64,000 bases of DNA. Origin: Sphingomonas changbaiensis NBRC 104936. Its GTDB lineage: Bacteria > Pseudomonadota > Alphaproteobacteria > Sphingomonadales > Sphingomonadaceae. The stretch covers positions 1 to 64,000 of the forward strand of contig NZ_BBWU01000039.1 in assembly GCF_000974765.1 (NCBI RefSeq). Reading direction: 5' to 3'. Of this stretch, positions 44,101 to 51,829 are shown in pieces (position 1 is the stretch's first letter; every line of letters begins with the position of its first letter). Position numbers and translations under genes: made by a program. A model generated the notes under the pieces. It did no database searches and was not told where the DNA came from. It saw nothing but the letters and a program-made list of their open reading frames with translations.

Positions 44101-44625
44101 TTACCCTTCCACGTGAACTTTATCCGCGCCCTCGGCGGATAGCGGCGCGGTGGCCGCGATGAGCTTGTCGGTGAGCGTCAGCTTGGCGCTCGCAATCGCG
44201 GAGAACGGGACGGTCATGGCCTTGAAGCCGTTGACGTCGATCGCGACCACGTCGCCCTGAACGCCTTCCAGCGTGCCGGTCAGCTGCTTGCGGCCTTCGA
44301 TCGGCTCCGCAAGCTTGATCCGCGCCTCGTGTCCTTTCCAGTCCTCGAAATCCTTGAGCCGGGTCAGCGGCCGGTCGATGCCGGGCGAGCTGACTTCCAG
44401 CCGATAGGCATCCTTGATCGGATCCTTTTCGTCGAGCATGTCGGACAGGCGGCGCGACAGATCGGCGCAATCGTCGATCGTCAGCTGCCGTGTGTCGGGC
44501 CGCTCGGCCATCACCTGGAGCGTCGGATCGGATGCGCCGCCGATCATCTGCACGCGCACGAGATCGAAGCCGAGCGCTGCCGCCTCGGGTTCGATCAATC
44601 GCGTCAGAGCGGCGATATCTGCCAA
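44101..44625 (-). CDS. rimP: Ribosome maturation factor RimP
   Basis: A 174-aa protein needed for 30S subunit maturation and the first gene of the operon. Markers are LIEPEAAALGFDLVRVQM, DDCADLSRRLSDMLDEKDPI and YRLEVSSPGIDRPLTRLKDF. The C-terminal SH3-like domain (GTLEGVQGDVVAIDV) completes it. The start is a TTG at 44625 with GGAGAA as ribosome binding site 5 nt upstream; a rare start codon may hold its level low. The operon promoter must lie in the 195-nt gap shared with the divergent sugar dehydrogenase gene. Confidence 0.96.
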   Translation of the reverse strand: MADIAALTRLIEPEAAALGFDLVRVQMIGGASDPTLQVMAERPDTRQLTIDDCADLSRRLSDMLDEKDPIKDAYRLEVSSPGIDRPLTRLKDFEDWKGHEARIKLAEPIEGRKQLTGTLEGVQGDVVAIDVNGFKAMTVPFSAIASAKLTLTDKLIAATAPLSAEGADKVHVEG

Positions 44626-44819
44626 CCGGGTTCTCCGAAATGCATGACCGTTCCGTGCCGGCGCCGCAGGGCACCAGCCTCAACTCCGTTACCGATGTCG
44701 AGGAAACAGTGGCGATATAGACCCGCAGCCCCGGACTCACAAGGGGCGATTGGCGGGTGCAAGTGGGGTGACTTGAACCGCGGGGCCGCTAGGCTGTTAG
44801 TCGTTCGAGGAGCCCGTCG

Positions 44820-45965
44820 ATGCGCATTTCGCTGTTCAGTGCCACCCTTCTGCTTGCCGTATCCGGATGCGGGTCGCCCGGCGCTGCCGTCGAGAACCAC
44901 GCCGCGTCGGGGCAGGCGGAGCAGCCATCGGCGTCCGGACGCCCGTTCGACATCGCCGTCGAGGGCCGGTTCAATCGCCCGTTCGCCATGGCGTTCCTGC
45001 CCGACGGGCGATTGCTGGTGACCGAAAAGCCGGGCGTGCTGAAGCTGTGGGCGCCCGGCGGCAAGACGGTCGAAGTCGGGGGCGTGCCGAAAGTCGCGGT
45101 CGTCAATCAGGGCGGATTGCTCGACGTCGCGCTGTCGCCGAAATTCGCACAGGACCACTTCGTCTACCTGACCTATTCGGAGCCGCGGCCGAACGGCAGC
45201 AGCCTGGCAATGGCGCGGGGCAAGCTGGTCGAGAATGGCGGCAGCCCCCACCTCGATGGCATGCGCGTCATCTGGCGGCAGGGATCGGACGGCAGCGGCG
45301 GCCAGTTCGGCGCGGTGATCGCCTTTTCGCCCGACGGCAAATATCTGTTCCTGACCTCCGGCGAGCGGCAGCGGAAGACGCCGGCGCAGGACCCGGACCA
45401 GAAACTCGGCAAAATCCTCCGCCTTTATCCCGACGGCTCCGTCCCGCCGTTCAATCCGATTCCCGGCCAGGGCGCGCGCGCCGAGACCTGGAGCACCGGC
45501 CACCGCAATCCCTACGGCCTCGCCTTCGCTGCCGACGGGCGGCTGTGGGAGACGGAAATGGGGCCCAAGGGCGGCGACGAGCTCAACATGATTCTGCCGG
45601 GCCGCAATTACGGCTGGCCGGTCGTATCGAACGGCGACAATTACGACGGCTCGCCGATCCCGGATCATCATCCGGGCGACGGGTTCGAGCCGCCGAAGCT
45701 CTACTGGAACCCGTCGATCTCGCCGGGCGGCTTCATGATCTATTCGGGATCGCTGTTCCCGCGCTGGCACGGCTCTGGCTTCATCGCCGCGCTTTCGGGT
45801 CAGGCGCTGATCCGGGTGACGCTGAACGGCGACAAGGCCGCCAAGGCCGACCAGTGGGACATGGGCGCGCGCATCCGCGACGTCGCCCAGGGGCCGCAGG
45901 GAACGGTATGGCTGCTGGAGGACGGCGAAAACGCGCGGCTGCTGAAGCTCACGCCGGCGGCATAG
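44820..45965 (+). CDS. PQQ-dependent sugar dehydrogenase-like lipoprotein
   Basis: A 381-aa soluble glucose dehydrogenase-type beta-propeller. The signal peptide ends in a lipobox-like AVSGC, so Cys17 may be lipidated and the enzyme membrane-tethered in the periplasm. Family motifs include RPFAMAFLPDGRLLVTEKPG, GGLLDVALSPKF, STGHRNPYGLAF, ETEMGPKGGDELN and PGRNYGWP. These place PQQ and catalytic residues; a His in GHRNP is the expected base. The physiological substrate is uncertain, since many members are not true glucose dehydrogenases. It is convergent with the MNIO operon and overlaps its last gene by 17 nt. Confidence 0.92.
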   Translation: MRISLFSATLLLAVSGCGSPGAAVENHAASGQAEQPSASGRPFDIAVEGRFNRPFAMAFLPDGRLLVTEKPGVLKLWAPGGKTVEVGGVPKVAVVNQGGLLDVALSPKFAQDHFVYLTYSEPRPNGSSLAMARGKLVENGGSPHLDGMRVIWRQGSDGSGGQFGAVIAFSPDGKYLFLTSGERQRKTPAQDPDQKLGKILRLYPDGSVPPFNPIPGQGARAETWSTGHRNPYGLAFAADGRLWETEMGPKGGDELNMILPGRNYGWPVVSNGDNYDGSPIPDHHPGDGFEPPKLYWNPSISPGGFMIYSGSLFPRWHGSGFIAALSGQALIRVTLNGDKAAKADQWDMGARIRDVAQGPQGTVWLLEDGENARLLKLTPAA

Positions 45966-46425
45966 CCCGCGCGGCAGCGAACGCGTCCTCGCCGGCGCGC
46001 GCGCCCGTCGCCGCCAACCGGTCGCGCACTTTCGCATGCTCGCGCGAGAGCGCATCGCGCGCGGCCGGCGGCACATCCTCTCTCTCGACGAGAAAACTGC
46101 AGAACCGCTCCGCCTCGACCAGGAAATGCACGTTGGTCGTGGGCTCCGCGTACCAATAGGCCGACACCAGGCGGTTCAGGTTGTCGCCCAGAGCCGTGCA
46201 GAGCTCAGGACAATTGAGCGCGATCGGCGCCAGCCGGTTGGCCCGGTAGATCATGCAGTTCGCCTCCATGCCGTCGCTCGCGACGATCTCACCCAGCCGC
46301 GCCTGCTCGAGCGGCGTCAGGACATAGAGCTGCGCGAGCAGGTCCGGGTCGCGTCGGCCGGCACGGCACAGCGCCGGAGACGCGGTGAGATCGGTCAGCG
46401 CGCGCTGGAATTGGGCGAGCGTCAT
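45949..46425 (-). CDS. Small helical partner protein of the MNIO enzyme (HvfC/DUF2063-like)
   Basis: A 158-aa helical protein. LAQFQRALTDLTASP at the start and ARLGEIVASDGMEANCMIYRANRLAPIALNCPELCTALG resemble the short N-terminal part of HvfC/DUF2063 proteins, which partner DUF692 enzymes. It has five Cys residues (20, 57, 72, 76, 109). The ATG at 46425 overlaps the MNIO stop as ATGA, so the two are coupled and probably bind each other. In known MNIO systems such a partner recruits the precursor to the enzyme; here that is inferred from context. The C-terminus is Ala-rich and overlaps the convergent dehydrogenase gene. Confidence 0.72.
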   Translation of the reverse strand: MTLAQFQRALTDLTASPALCRAGRRDPDLLAQLYVLTPLEQARLGEIVASDGMEANCMIYRANRLAPIALNCPELCTALGDNLNRLVSAYWYAEPTTNVHFLVEAERFCSFLVEREDVPPAARDALSREHAKVRDRLAATGARAGEDAFAAARAMPPA

Positions 46426-47330
46426 GCGAGTTCCGCCCCAACTTCGCGCCCGGACGCGATGTCGTCGGCGACCTCTTGCATCTTCTCCAGCTCGGCGATC
46501 ACGCCGGCCGCGCCGATCCGCTTGTGGTAGGATTCGTGATATTCGAACGTGATCGCCGACAGGTTGGGAAAGCACGGCCCCCATTCCGCCAGCCAGTCCC
46601 AGACCACGGCGGGGCTGCGCCGGGAATGCGAGTCCGTATAATGGCCGCGCAACTTATCCCCGCCGGCGATATGCACCTCGATCACGATCTCCGGATCCAG
46701 GGCATCCAGATAGGCTGGGGCCGACCAGTTGAGGTTGCGCATGTTCGCGTAGAGATTGTGCAGGTCGAGCAGCATCTTGCACCCGGTCTGCGCGTGCAGC
46801 CGGTTCATGAATTCGGGCTCGCTCATTTCGGGCGATGGAACGGCGGAAAAGATGGTGCCGTTCTCAAGCGCGACCGGCACGCCCAGGACCGCCTGGAGCA
46901 GCTCCACCTTCCGCCCCACGATCTCCAGCAATTCCGCATCGTGGACCACCGGCAGTCCCATCCCGGCCTGCGCATTGGGCACCGCGCCGCCGGGCGCAAG
47001 GAACATGCTCAGATGCTCGCTGTACCAGCGATAGCCGAAATGCCGGTGCGACGCGGCGACTTCGTCCAGCAACTCTTCGTCGATCGGCATCGCGCTTGGC
47101 AGCGACAGGCCGATGCCGTGGCCGATCACGGCGTGACGTTCGGCATAACGGCCAAGCTGCGCGATGGCCGCATGGGCGTGCGAAAAGCGGTGCTCCGCGC
47201 CCGTGCCGAAATCGTACCAGAGCCGGTCGGGAATGACCTCGACATGGTCGACGAGCGTGCCGGCCGCGTCGAGCACGGCCGGCACCGCCGGGTTATAGAG
47301 CAACCCGACCGACGGCTTGGCCGAAGCCAC
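46422..47330 (-). CDS. DUF692 / MNIO multinuclear iron oxidase
   Basis: TIM-barrel protein of 302 aa from the DUF692 family of multinuclear non-heme iron-dependent oxidases. Members modify Cys or nearby residues in ribosomally made peptides (methanobactin, TglH, bufferin systems). Expected metal-ligand and active-site residues are present: Glu31 (DHVEVIPD), His71 (IGHGIGLSLP), His106 (SEHLSM), Glu156/Asn157 (ALENG), Asp189/His191/Asn192 (LLDLHNLYAN), His220 (EVHIAGGD), Asp233/His235 (YTDSHS) and Glu263. The upstream 87-aa gene ends 13 nt before; the downstream partner overlaps by 4 nt. Function and operon imply modification of the 87-aa protein. Confidence 0.9.
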   Translation of the reverse strand: MASAKPSVGLLYNPAVPAVLDAAGTLVDHVEVIPDRLWYDFGTGAEHRFSHAHAAIAQLGRYAERHAVIGHGIGLSLPSAMPIDEELLDEVAASHRHFGYRWYSEHLSMFLAPGGAVPNAQAGMGLPVVHDAELLEIVGRKVELLQAVLGVPVALENGTIFSAVPSPEMSEPEFMNRLHAQTGCKMLLDLHNLYANMRNLNWSAPAYLDALDPEIVIEVHIAGGDKLRGHYTDSHSRRSPAVVWDWLAEWGPCFPNLSAITFEYHESYHKRIGAAGVIAELEKMQEVADDIASGREVGAELA

Positions 47331-47343
47331 GCCGGACCTCCTT

Positions 47344-47607
47344 CTAATGCCCGAGCTGCACGTCGAGCACGCGATCGAATTGCTGTTCCCAGATCACGTC
47401 GATGGTGCCGGAAAGGCACGCGCAGCCGGTCAGGTCCTTGATGACGTCGTTGATCAGCACCGTGTCGATCCGGGCGATTTCATCCGGGGTCAGCTTGCCG
47501 GGATGAGAGACCCGGACCGCACGGTGATCGCCCTTCGCGCCGAGCGAAATCTGCGCGGTCCGCCCGAGATGGGTCGTCTTTTGCGTTGCGGTCAGGATGG
47601 GTTCCAT
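47344..47607 (-). CDS. 87-aa protein with GCACLSG motif, candidate MNIO substrate
   Basis: A short protein of 87 aa with no signal peptide. The only two Cys residues are Cys62 and Cys64 in LTGCACLSGTIDVIWEQ, 24 residues from the C-terminus. The first 55 residues look like an ordered leader (HLGRTAQISLGAKGDHRAVRVSHPGKLTPDEIARI). The ribosome binding site AGAGGAA precedes the ATG at 47607. It is the first gene of the operon and sits 13 nt before the MNIO enzyme, the position of a precursor peptide. It could instead be a small non-substrate subunit; there is no direct evidence of modification. Confidence 0.72.
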   Translation of the reverse strand: MEPILTATQKTTHLGRTAQISLGAKGDHRAVRVSHPGKLTPDEIARIDTVLINDVIKDLTGCACLSGTIDVIWEQQFDRVLDVQLGH

Positions 47608-47813
47608 GACGTCGTTCCTCTGCCAACCCCCGCAGGGGTTCGACAGCCGTCATCCGGTGCCGAAACGAGCACTCTCATCCGCCTGCGCTTTGGCTGTCCC
47701 AACGGGCGCAGGGGTAAGCGACTCCGCTCATCCGCTTATATCAGGAATGATCGATTCCCGACACGCCGATACGCAGTGTTCGGTCGCTTAACCCTGGCCC
47801 CGGATCGCGCGGA

Positions 47814-48494
47814 TCAGGCGAGCACGGCCGCCTGCCGCCGGCGCCGCGCCGCCGCACCGGCCAGCCCGAAGCCGCCGATCATCAGCGCCCAGCTCGCCGG
47901 TTCCGGAACGCCCTGCGGCGGCACGGAGTCGAAGCGGAGATTGTCGGCCACGCCCAGCCGATTGAGGCCGAAGCCGGCAAGCCCGCTGCCCGGCGCAAAC
48001 CCATAATCGTAGCTGTAGGTGAGCGTGTTGCCGTTCGCGAGGATCGACAGCGTGGCGATCGTGCCGGTGACGCTGGCGTCGATCGAGGCGGTCCGGAAGC
48101 CGAAGCCGAGCGCATTGAACGGCCCGTTCAGGTCGTTGTTGCCGGTATCGAAGCCATAGCGATCGAAGAAGCCGTCGCCGTCATTGTCCTGGATCTTGAT
48201 GAAATAGCTGTGCGCCGACCCGTAGCCGAGGGTCAGCGCGACATAGCTGCCAGAGTCGAAGCCGCGCAGCGACGCATCGACGCCGACATTGCTGGAGCTG
48301 GAGCCGTTATAGGTCGCCAGCGACACGAAATTGGTCGTAGTCGCCTTGTTGCCGCTGATCCGGAAATTGCCGTTCTGGACCGTATAATTGTAGCCGATCG
48401 TCAGCGCGTCGGCGCGGTTGAAATCGTCGACCAGGTTCGCCTGCGCCGCACCCGTGCAAAGCAACGCCGCCGCCGCGGCCATCAATATACGCAT
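47814..48494 (-). CDS. PEPxxWA-CTERM sorting domain protein
   Basis: A 226-aa exported protein. Signal peptide MRILMAAAAALLCTGAAQA. A beta-rich central domain begins NLVDDFNRADALTIGYNYTVQNGNFRISGNKATT, recalling laminin-G/concanavalin-like folds. The C-terminal signal is VPEPASWALMIGGFGLAGAAARRRR, here with SWAL in place of the TWAM of the other two copies in the window. It is probably anchored on or released from the outer surface after exosortase processing. The function is unknown. Confidence 0.87.
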   Translation of the reverse strand: MRILMAAAAALLCTGAAQANLVDDFNRADALTIGYNYTVQNGNFRISGNKATTTNFVSLATYNGSSSSNVGVDASLRGFDSGSYVALTLGYGSAHSYFIKIQDNDGDGFFDRYGFDTGNNDLNGPFNALGFGFRTASIDASVTGTIATLSILANGNTLTYSYDYGFAPGSGLAGFGLNRLGVADNLRFDSVPPQGVPEPASWALMIGGFGLAGAAARRRRQAAVLA

Positions 48495-48606
48495 TGTCTT
48501 TCACCCCATCTCTTGTCGTTCGGCTTTTGCCGGATGGGGCGGTTAGCGGCGCGTTGACCAAACGAAACGATCGGTCGACGGACCCGGCGCGGCGCGCGAC
48601 GAAAAG

Positions 48607-49284
48607 TCAGCGGCGCAAGTAGCGGAAATACCAGACTTCGTGCCCCTTGCGCCGGGCCTTCGCCTCGTAGCGCGTCTGCGGCCAGTCGGCGGGGCGCTCC
48701 AGGAAATCGGCGGCCGTCTGCGCCTGCCATTCGAAATCGCGGCGCTGGTTCATCACCATCATCGACCAGCGGCAATAGACCGGGTCGTCGGTGCCGAGCC
48801 TGAACTCGGCGCCCGGTTTCAGCTTCGCCGCGATCAGGTCGAGCGGGCCGTGATTGACCATCCGCCGCTTCGCATGCCGCGCCTTGGGCCAGGGATCGGG
48901 GTGGAGCAGGTAGAGCCGCTCCAGCGAGGCGTCCGGCAATCGTTCCAGCACGTCCAGCGCATCGCCCATATGCACGCGGACATTGTCGAGCTCGCGATCG
49001 TCGATCTTGGCGAGTGCGCCGACCACGCCGTTCAGGAACGGCTCGCAGCCGATGAACCCATGCTCCGGCCGCGCCTCCGCCTGCGCTGCCAGATGCTCGC
49101 CCGCGCCGAAGCCGATCTCGAACTCCAGCGGCCGGTCGTCGCCGAACAGGGTGGGCGCGTCCAGCAGACCCTCAGGCACGCTCACCTTCGGCAACAGCTC
49201 GCCAAACAGCTCTTCCTGCCCGGCGCGGAGCTTGTGCCCCTTGGCGCGGCCGTAGAGGCGGCGGATCGTCAGTGGATCGGTCAT
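48607..49284 (-). CDS. trmB: tRNA (guanine-N7-)-methyltransferase
   Basis: SAM-dependent methyltransferase of 225 aa that forms m7G46 in tRNA variable loops. The SAM-binding motif FEIGFGAGEHLAAQA and GCEPFLNGV are followed by the conserved LHPDPWPKARHAKRRMVN. The C-terminal TRYEAKARRKGHEVWYFRY matches the family's R-x-E-x-K-x-x-x-x-G tail. The ATG at 49284 begins MTDPLTIRRLYGR, the normal start; an upstream in-frame ATG adds 17 unlikely residues. It is divergent from an amidohydrolase gene whose start is 49 nt away. Confidence 0.95.
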   Translation of the reverse strand: MTDPLTIRRLYGRAKGHKLRAGQEELFGELLPKVSVPEGLLDAPTLFGDDRPLEFEIGFGAGEHLAAQAEARPEHGFIGCEPFLNGVVGALAKIDDRELDNVRVHMGDALDVLERLPDASLERLYLLHPDPWPKARHAKRRMVNHGPLDLIAAKLKPGAEFRLGTDDPVYCRWSMMVMNQRRDFEWQAQTAADFLERPADWPQTRYEAKARRKGHEVWYFRYLRR

Positions 49285-49333
49285 GCGGGGCGCGCTAGCT
49301 TCACGGCACGCACAAGCCAAGGGCGGGGAGAGC

Positions 49334-50602
49334 ATGATGAAATGGATGCTGGCGGCGATGGCCGCGCTGATCGCGGTCGCGCCGGCCGAGGCACGGACCG
49401 TCTATGTCCATGCCGGCCGGCTGATCGACCCCGCCACGGCGCAAGTCCTGAGCGACCGGATGATCCGGATCGAGGACGACAAGGTCGCCGAAGTCGCCCC
49501 CTGGAAAACACCACCCGCCGGGGCCGAGATCGTCGACTGGTCGCGTTACACGGTGCTGCCCGGCCTGATCGACCTGCACACGCATCTGGCCGATGTCGGC
49601 GACTCGTCCGATCCGCTGCTGCCCTACAAGACCTCGCCCGCCGCGACTGCGCTGCTGGGCGCGAGCCACGCGCTGACGACGCTCCGCGCCGGCTTCACCA
49701 CCGTTCGCGACGTCGGCACCTACCGCGCCTTCACTGACGTCGCGCTGCGCGACGCGATCAACCAGGGCCTGGTGCCCGGCCCGCGCATGCTGGTCGCCGG
49801 CGCCTATATCACCAGGCCCGGCGGCGGCGGCGAAGTGAATGTGAAGGGCATGACGATGCCGGAGGACATGCGCTTCGGCGAAGCGAGCACGCCGGCTGAG
49901 GTCCGCGACAAGGCCGAGCGCATCTTCGCCGGCGGCGCCGATTTCCTGAAGCTGATCGCGACCGGCGCCGTGCTCGCGATCGGCACCGAGCCGGGGCAAA
50001 TCGAGCTCGACGAGGCCGCAGTGCGCGCCGCCGTCGAAGTCGCCAAGGCGCACGGCAGCTACGCGACTGCCCACGCCCATGGCGCGGAAGGCATCAAGGC
50101 CGCGATCCGCGGCGGCGTCCACTCGATCGAGCATGCGAGCCTGATCGACGACGAAGGCATCGCGCTCGCCAAGATCAGGGGCGTGTGGCTGGTCATGGAC
50201 ATCTACAATGGCGACTACATCGCCGAGGAAGGCCGCAAGCAGGGCTGGCCTGCCGAATATCTGCGCAAGAACGACGAGACGACCGAAGCCCAGCGCCAGG
50301 GCTTCGCCAAGGCGGTGAAGGCGGGCGTGAAGATCGGCTACGGCACCGACGCCGGCGTCTATCCGCACGGCCTCAACGCCCGCCAGTTCGCCTATATGGT
50401 CCGCTACGGCATGACGCCGATGCAGGCGATCCAGTCCGCCACGACCTCAGCCGCCGAACTGATCGGCTGGCAGGACAAGGTGGGGCGTGTAGCGCCGGGG
50501 TTCTTCGCCGACATAGTCGCGGTCGAGGGTGATCCGCTCAGCGATATCCGTGTGCTGGAGCACGTCTCCGCGGTGATGAAGGGCGGGCAACTCGTCCGAT
50601 AG
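49334..50602 (+). CDS. Amidohydrolase family protein, exported
   Basis: A 422-aa metal-dependent hydrolase. Signal peptide MMKWMLAAMAALIAVAPAEA. The TIM-barrel core shows the metal motif HTH in VLPGLIDLHTHLADVG, a likely metal-bridging Lys in DFLKLIATGAV, His residues in ATAHAHGAEG and SIEHASLID, and Asp in GYGTDAGV. The C-terminal VGRVAPGFFADIVAVEGDPL is the usual amidohydrolase beta-sandwich. It resembles periplasmic imidazolonepropionase/prolidase-like enzymes of sphingomonads that hydrolyse dipeptides or cyclic amides; the substrate is not known. GGGGAG gives a good ribosome binding site. A palindromic repeat follows its stop. Confidence 0.91.
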   Translation: MMKWMLAAMAALIAVAPAEARTVYVHAGRLIDPATAQVLSDRMIRIEDDKVAEVAPWKTPPAGAEIVDWSRYTVLPGLIDLHTHLADVGDSSDPLLPYKTSPAATALLGASHALTTLRAGFTTVRDVGTYRAFTDVALRDAINQGLVPGPRMLVAGAYITRPGGGGEVNVKGMTMPEDMRFGEASTPAEVRDKAERIFAGGADFLKLIATGAVLAIGTEPGQIELDEAAVRAAVEVAKAHGSYATAHAHGAEGIKAAIRGGVHSIEHASLIDDEGIALAKIRGVWLVMDIYNGDYIAEEGRKQGWPAEYLRKNDETTEAQRQGFAKAVKAGVKIGYGTDAGVYPHGLNARQFAYMVRYGMTPMQAIQSATTSAAELIGWQDKVGRVAPGFFADIVAVEGDPLSDIRVLEHVSAVMKGGQLVR

Positions 50603-50621
50603 GTTGAAACTCATTTCCTTT

Positions 50622-50707
50622 GTCGTCACCCCGGCCTTGAGCCGGGGCCCCGCTACCTTTTCAAAGTAGGAAGAAGCGGGATCCCGGCTCAAGGCCGGGA
50701 TGACGAC
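50622..50707. repeat. Inverted repeat, GTCGTCACCCCGGCCTTGAGCC family
   Basis: Arms of about 33 nt (50622-50654 and 50674-50707) begin GTCGTCACCCCGGCCTTGAG and end with the complement CTCAAGGCCGGGATGACGAC. The loop contains its own small palindrome (ACCTTTTCAAAGTAGG). It lies 20 nt after the amidohydrolase stop and may terminate it. Confidence 0.9.
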
Positions 50708-50726
50708 GGGATTCACCAGAAGGAGT

Positions 50727-50858
50727 CTACCTCCCCGGCCGACAGGATTTGCCCTCATTTTCGAAGATCACCGCCCTTTCGCCCGCGGCCTTGAAGATCG
50801 CCGCCCGTTCCGCCGGAGCCGGCATGACGGCGGCGAGCATCGGCGTCCATGCGATCAT
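50727..50858 (-). CDS. Possible 43-aa protein
   Basis: A short ORF with a good ribosome binding site (AAGGGAGAG, 5 nt from the ATG at 50858). The sequence begins MIAWTPMLAAVMPAPAERAA, continues IFKAAGERAVIFENEGKSC and ends RPGR. It is amphipathic with one Cys and no membrane helix. No family is recognised. Its place between a repeat and the PEPxxWA-CTERM gene gives no clue. The initiation context is better than expected by chance, but coding status is unproven. Confidence 0.4.
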   Translation of the reverse strand: MIAWTPMLAAVMPAPAERAAIFKAAGERAVIFENEGKSCRPGR

Positions 50859-50975
50859 GTCCGCTCTCCCTTGTAGGAGGTGCGGAGTATGTGCCGGTCA
50901 CGAGAAATTGGAAGGCGCCGCCAGCTTTCCGGCTAGCGGCGCAGCCTTTCCGCCCGATCGGGGATTTCTGAGCGA

Positions 50976-51653
50976 TCAGACGTAAGCAACATTTGTCCGC
51001 GCGCGGCGGCGGCGCGCGACGACGCCGAGCAGGCTGAAGCCGCCCAGCATCATGGCCCAGGTGGCCGGTTCCGGCACCGTGGGCGCGAATGACGGGCCCT
51101 CCACCGTCGACCCGTCTATGACTCCGAACGTGCCCGCCTTGAAGGCAAAGGCATTGGTGCGGAAAATGTAAGTCGTGCTGTTTTCGGTTCCGACGAGATT
51201 GTTCGAGCCGAAGTTCACGCCGAGGACGTTGCCGTCAAACGAACGGCTCGCCAGCGACGTGAAGGTGCCAGGGTTGCCAGCCGCCAAAAAGCCGCCCGGT
51301 CCGTCGAAGTCCGAATCATCGCGAAACGCGAAGGTGTCGAACGCGCCGAAATCGGCGCCTGTGAACTTCTGGATCGCATTGTTGCCGCTGGGCCCGGCGC
51401 CTGTGCGCTCGACCTGATAATAGAAGTCGAGATGTCCGTCGGTGTTCCGATAGACGGCCGAGCGGAACTTCGTCGAGAACGTGAACGCACCGCCGCTCGT
51501 CTCCGAATAGGCCAGTAGCGTGCCGCGGGTCGACGCATCGAACGGATCGATGGTCGCGCCTGGCGAGCCAATGCCGTTTCCGGAGAAGACTTGCGCAGCG
51601 TGCGCCGGCGAAATCGCGAGCGCGACGGCGGCGAATATGACATGCTTTTTCAT
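50976..51653 (-). CDS. PEPxxWA-CTERM sorting domain protein
   Basis: A 225-aa exported protein. Signal peptide MKKHVIFAAVALAISPAHAA from the ATG at 51653; earlier in-frame ATGs would put extra charged residues ahead of the signal. The middle is Phe/Gly/Asp-rich (TKFRSAVYRNTDGHLDFYYQVERTGAG; GADFGAFDTFAFRDDSDFDG). The C-terminal sorting signal is VPEPATWAMMLGGFSLLGVVARRRR. It is most similar in style to the copy at 8640-9254. It is divergent from the tryptophan dioxygenase gene across 176 nt. Function beyond surface sorting is unknown. Confidence 0.87.
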   Translation of the reverse strand: MKKHVIFAAVALAISPAHAAQVFSGNGIGSPGATIDPFDASTRGTLLAYSETSGGAFTFSTKFRSAVYRNTDGHLDFYYQVERTGAGPSGNNAIQKFTGADFGAFDTFAFRDDSDFDGPGGFLAAGNPGTFTSLASRSFDGNVLGVNFGSNNLVGTENSTTYIFRTNAFAFKAGTFGVIDGSTVEGPSFAPTVPEPATWAMMLGGFSLLGVVARRRRARTNVAYV

Positions 51654-51829
51654 GATACCCCCCATCCAACGATCGCCAAAAAAAGCGACTCGCACATGCT
51701 TTTGAGAGGGTTCTATTCGGCTGCGATTATACGCCCGATCGCGTCATCCAGAAAGCGGATAATGGGACGCGAACTCAGGGGAAGCGCTTGCCGGCTTACC
51801 GGAACGGCTACGGCACGATAGGAAGCCGC

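Noticed and set aside
44626-44819. tRNA or leader RNA in the gap upstream of rimP
   Set aside because: No cloverleaf or TPsiC-like motif is visible; only a short GTGCC/GGCAC stem, which is not enough.
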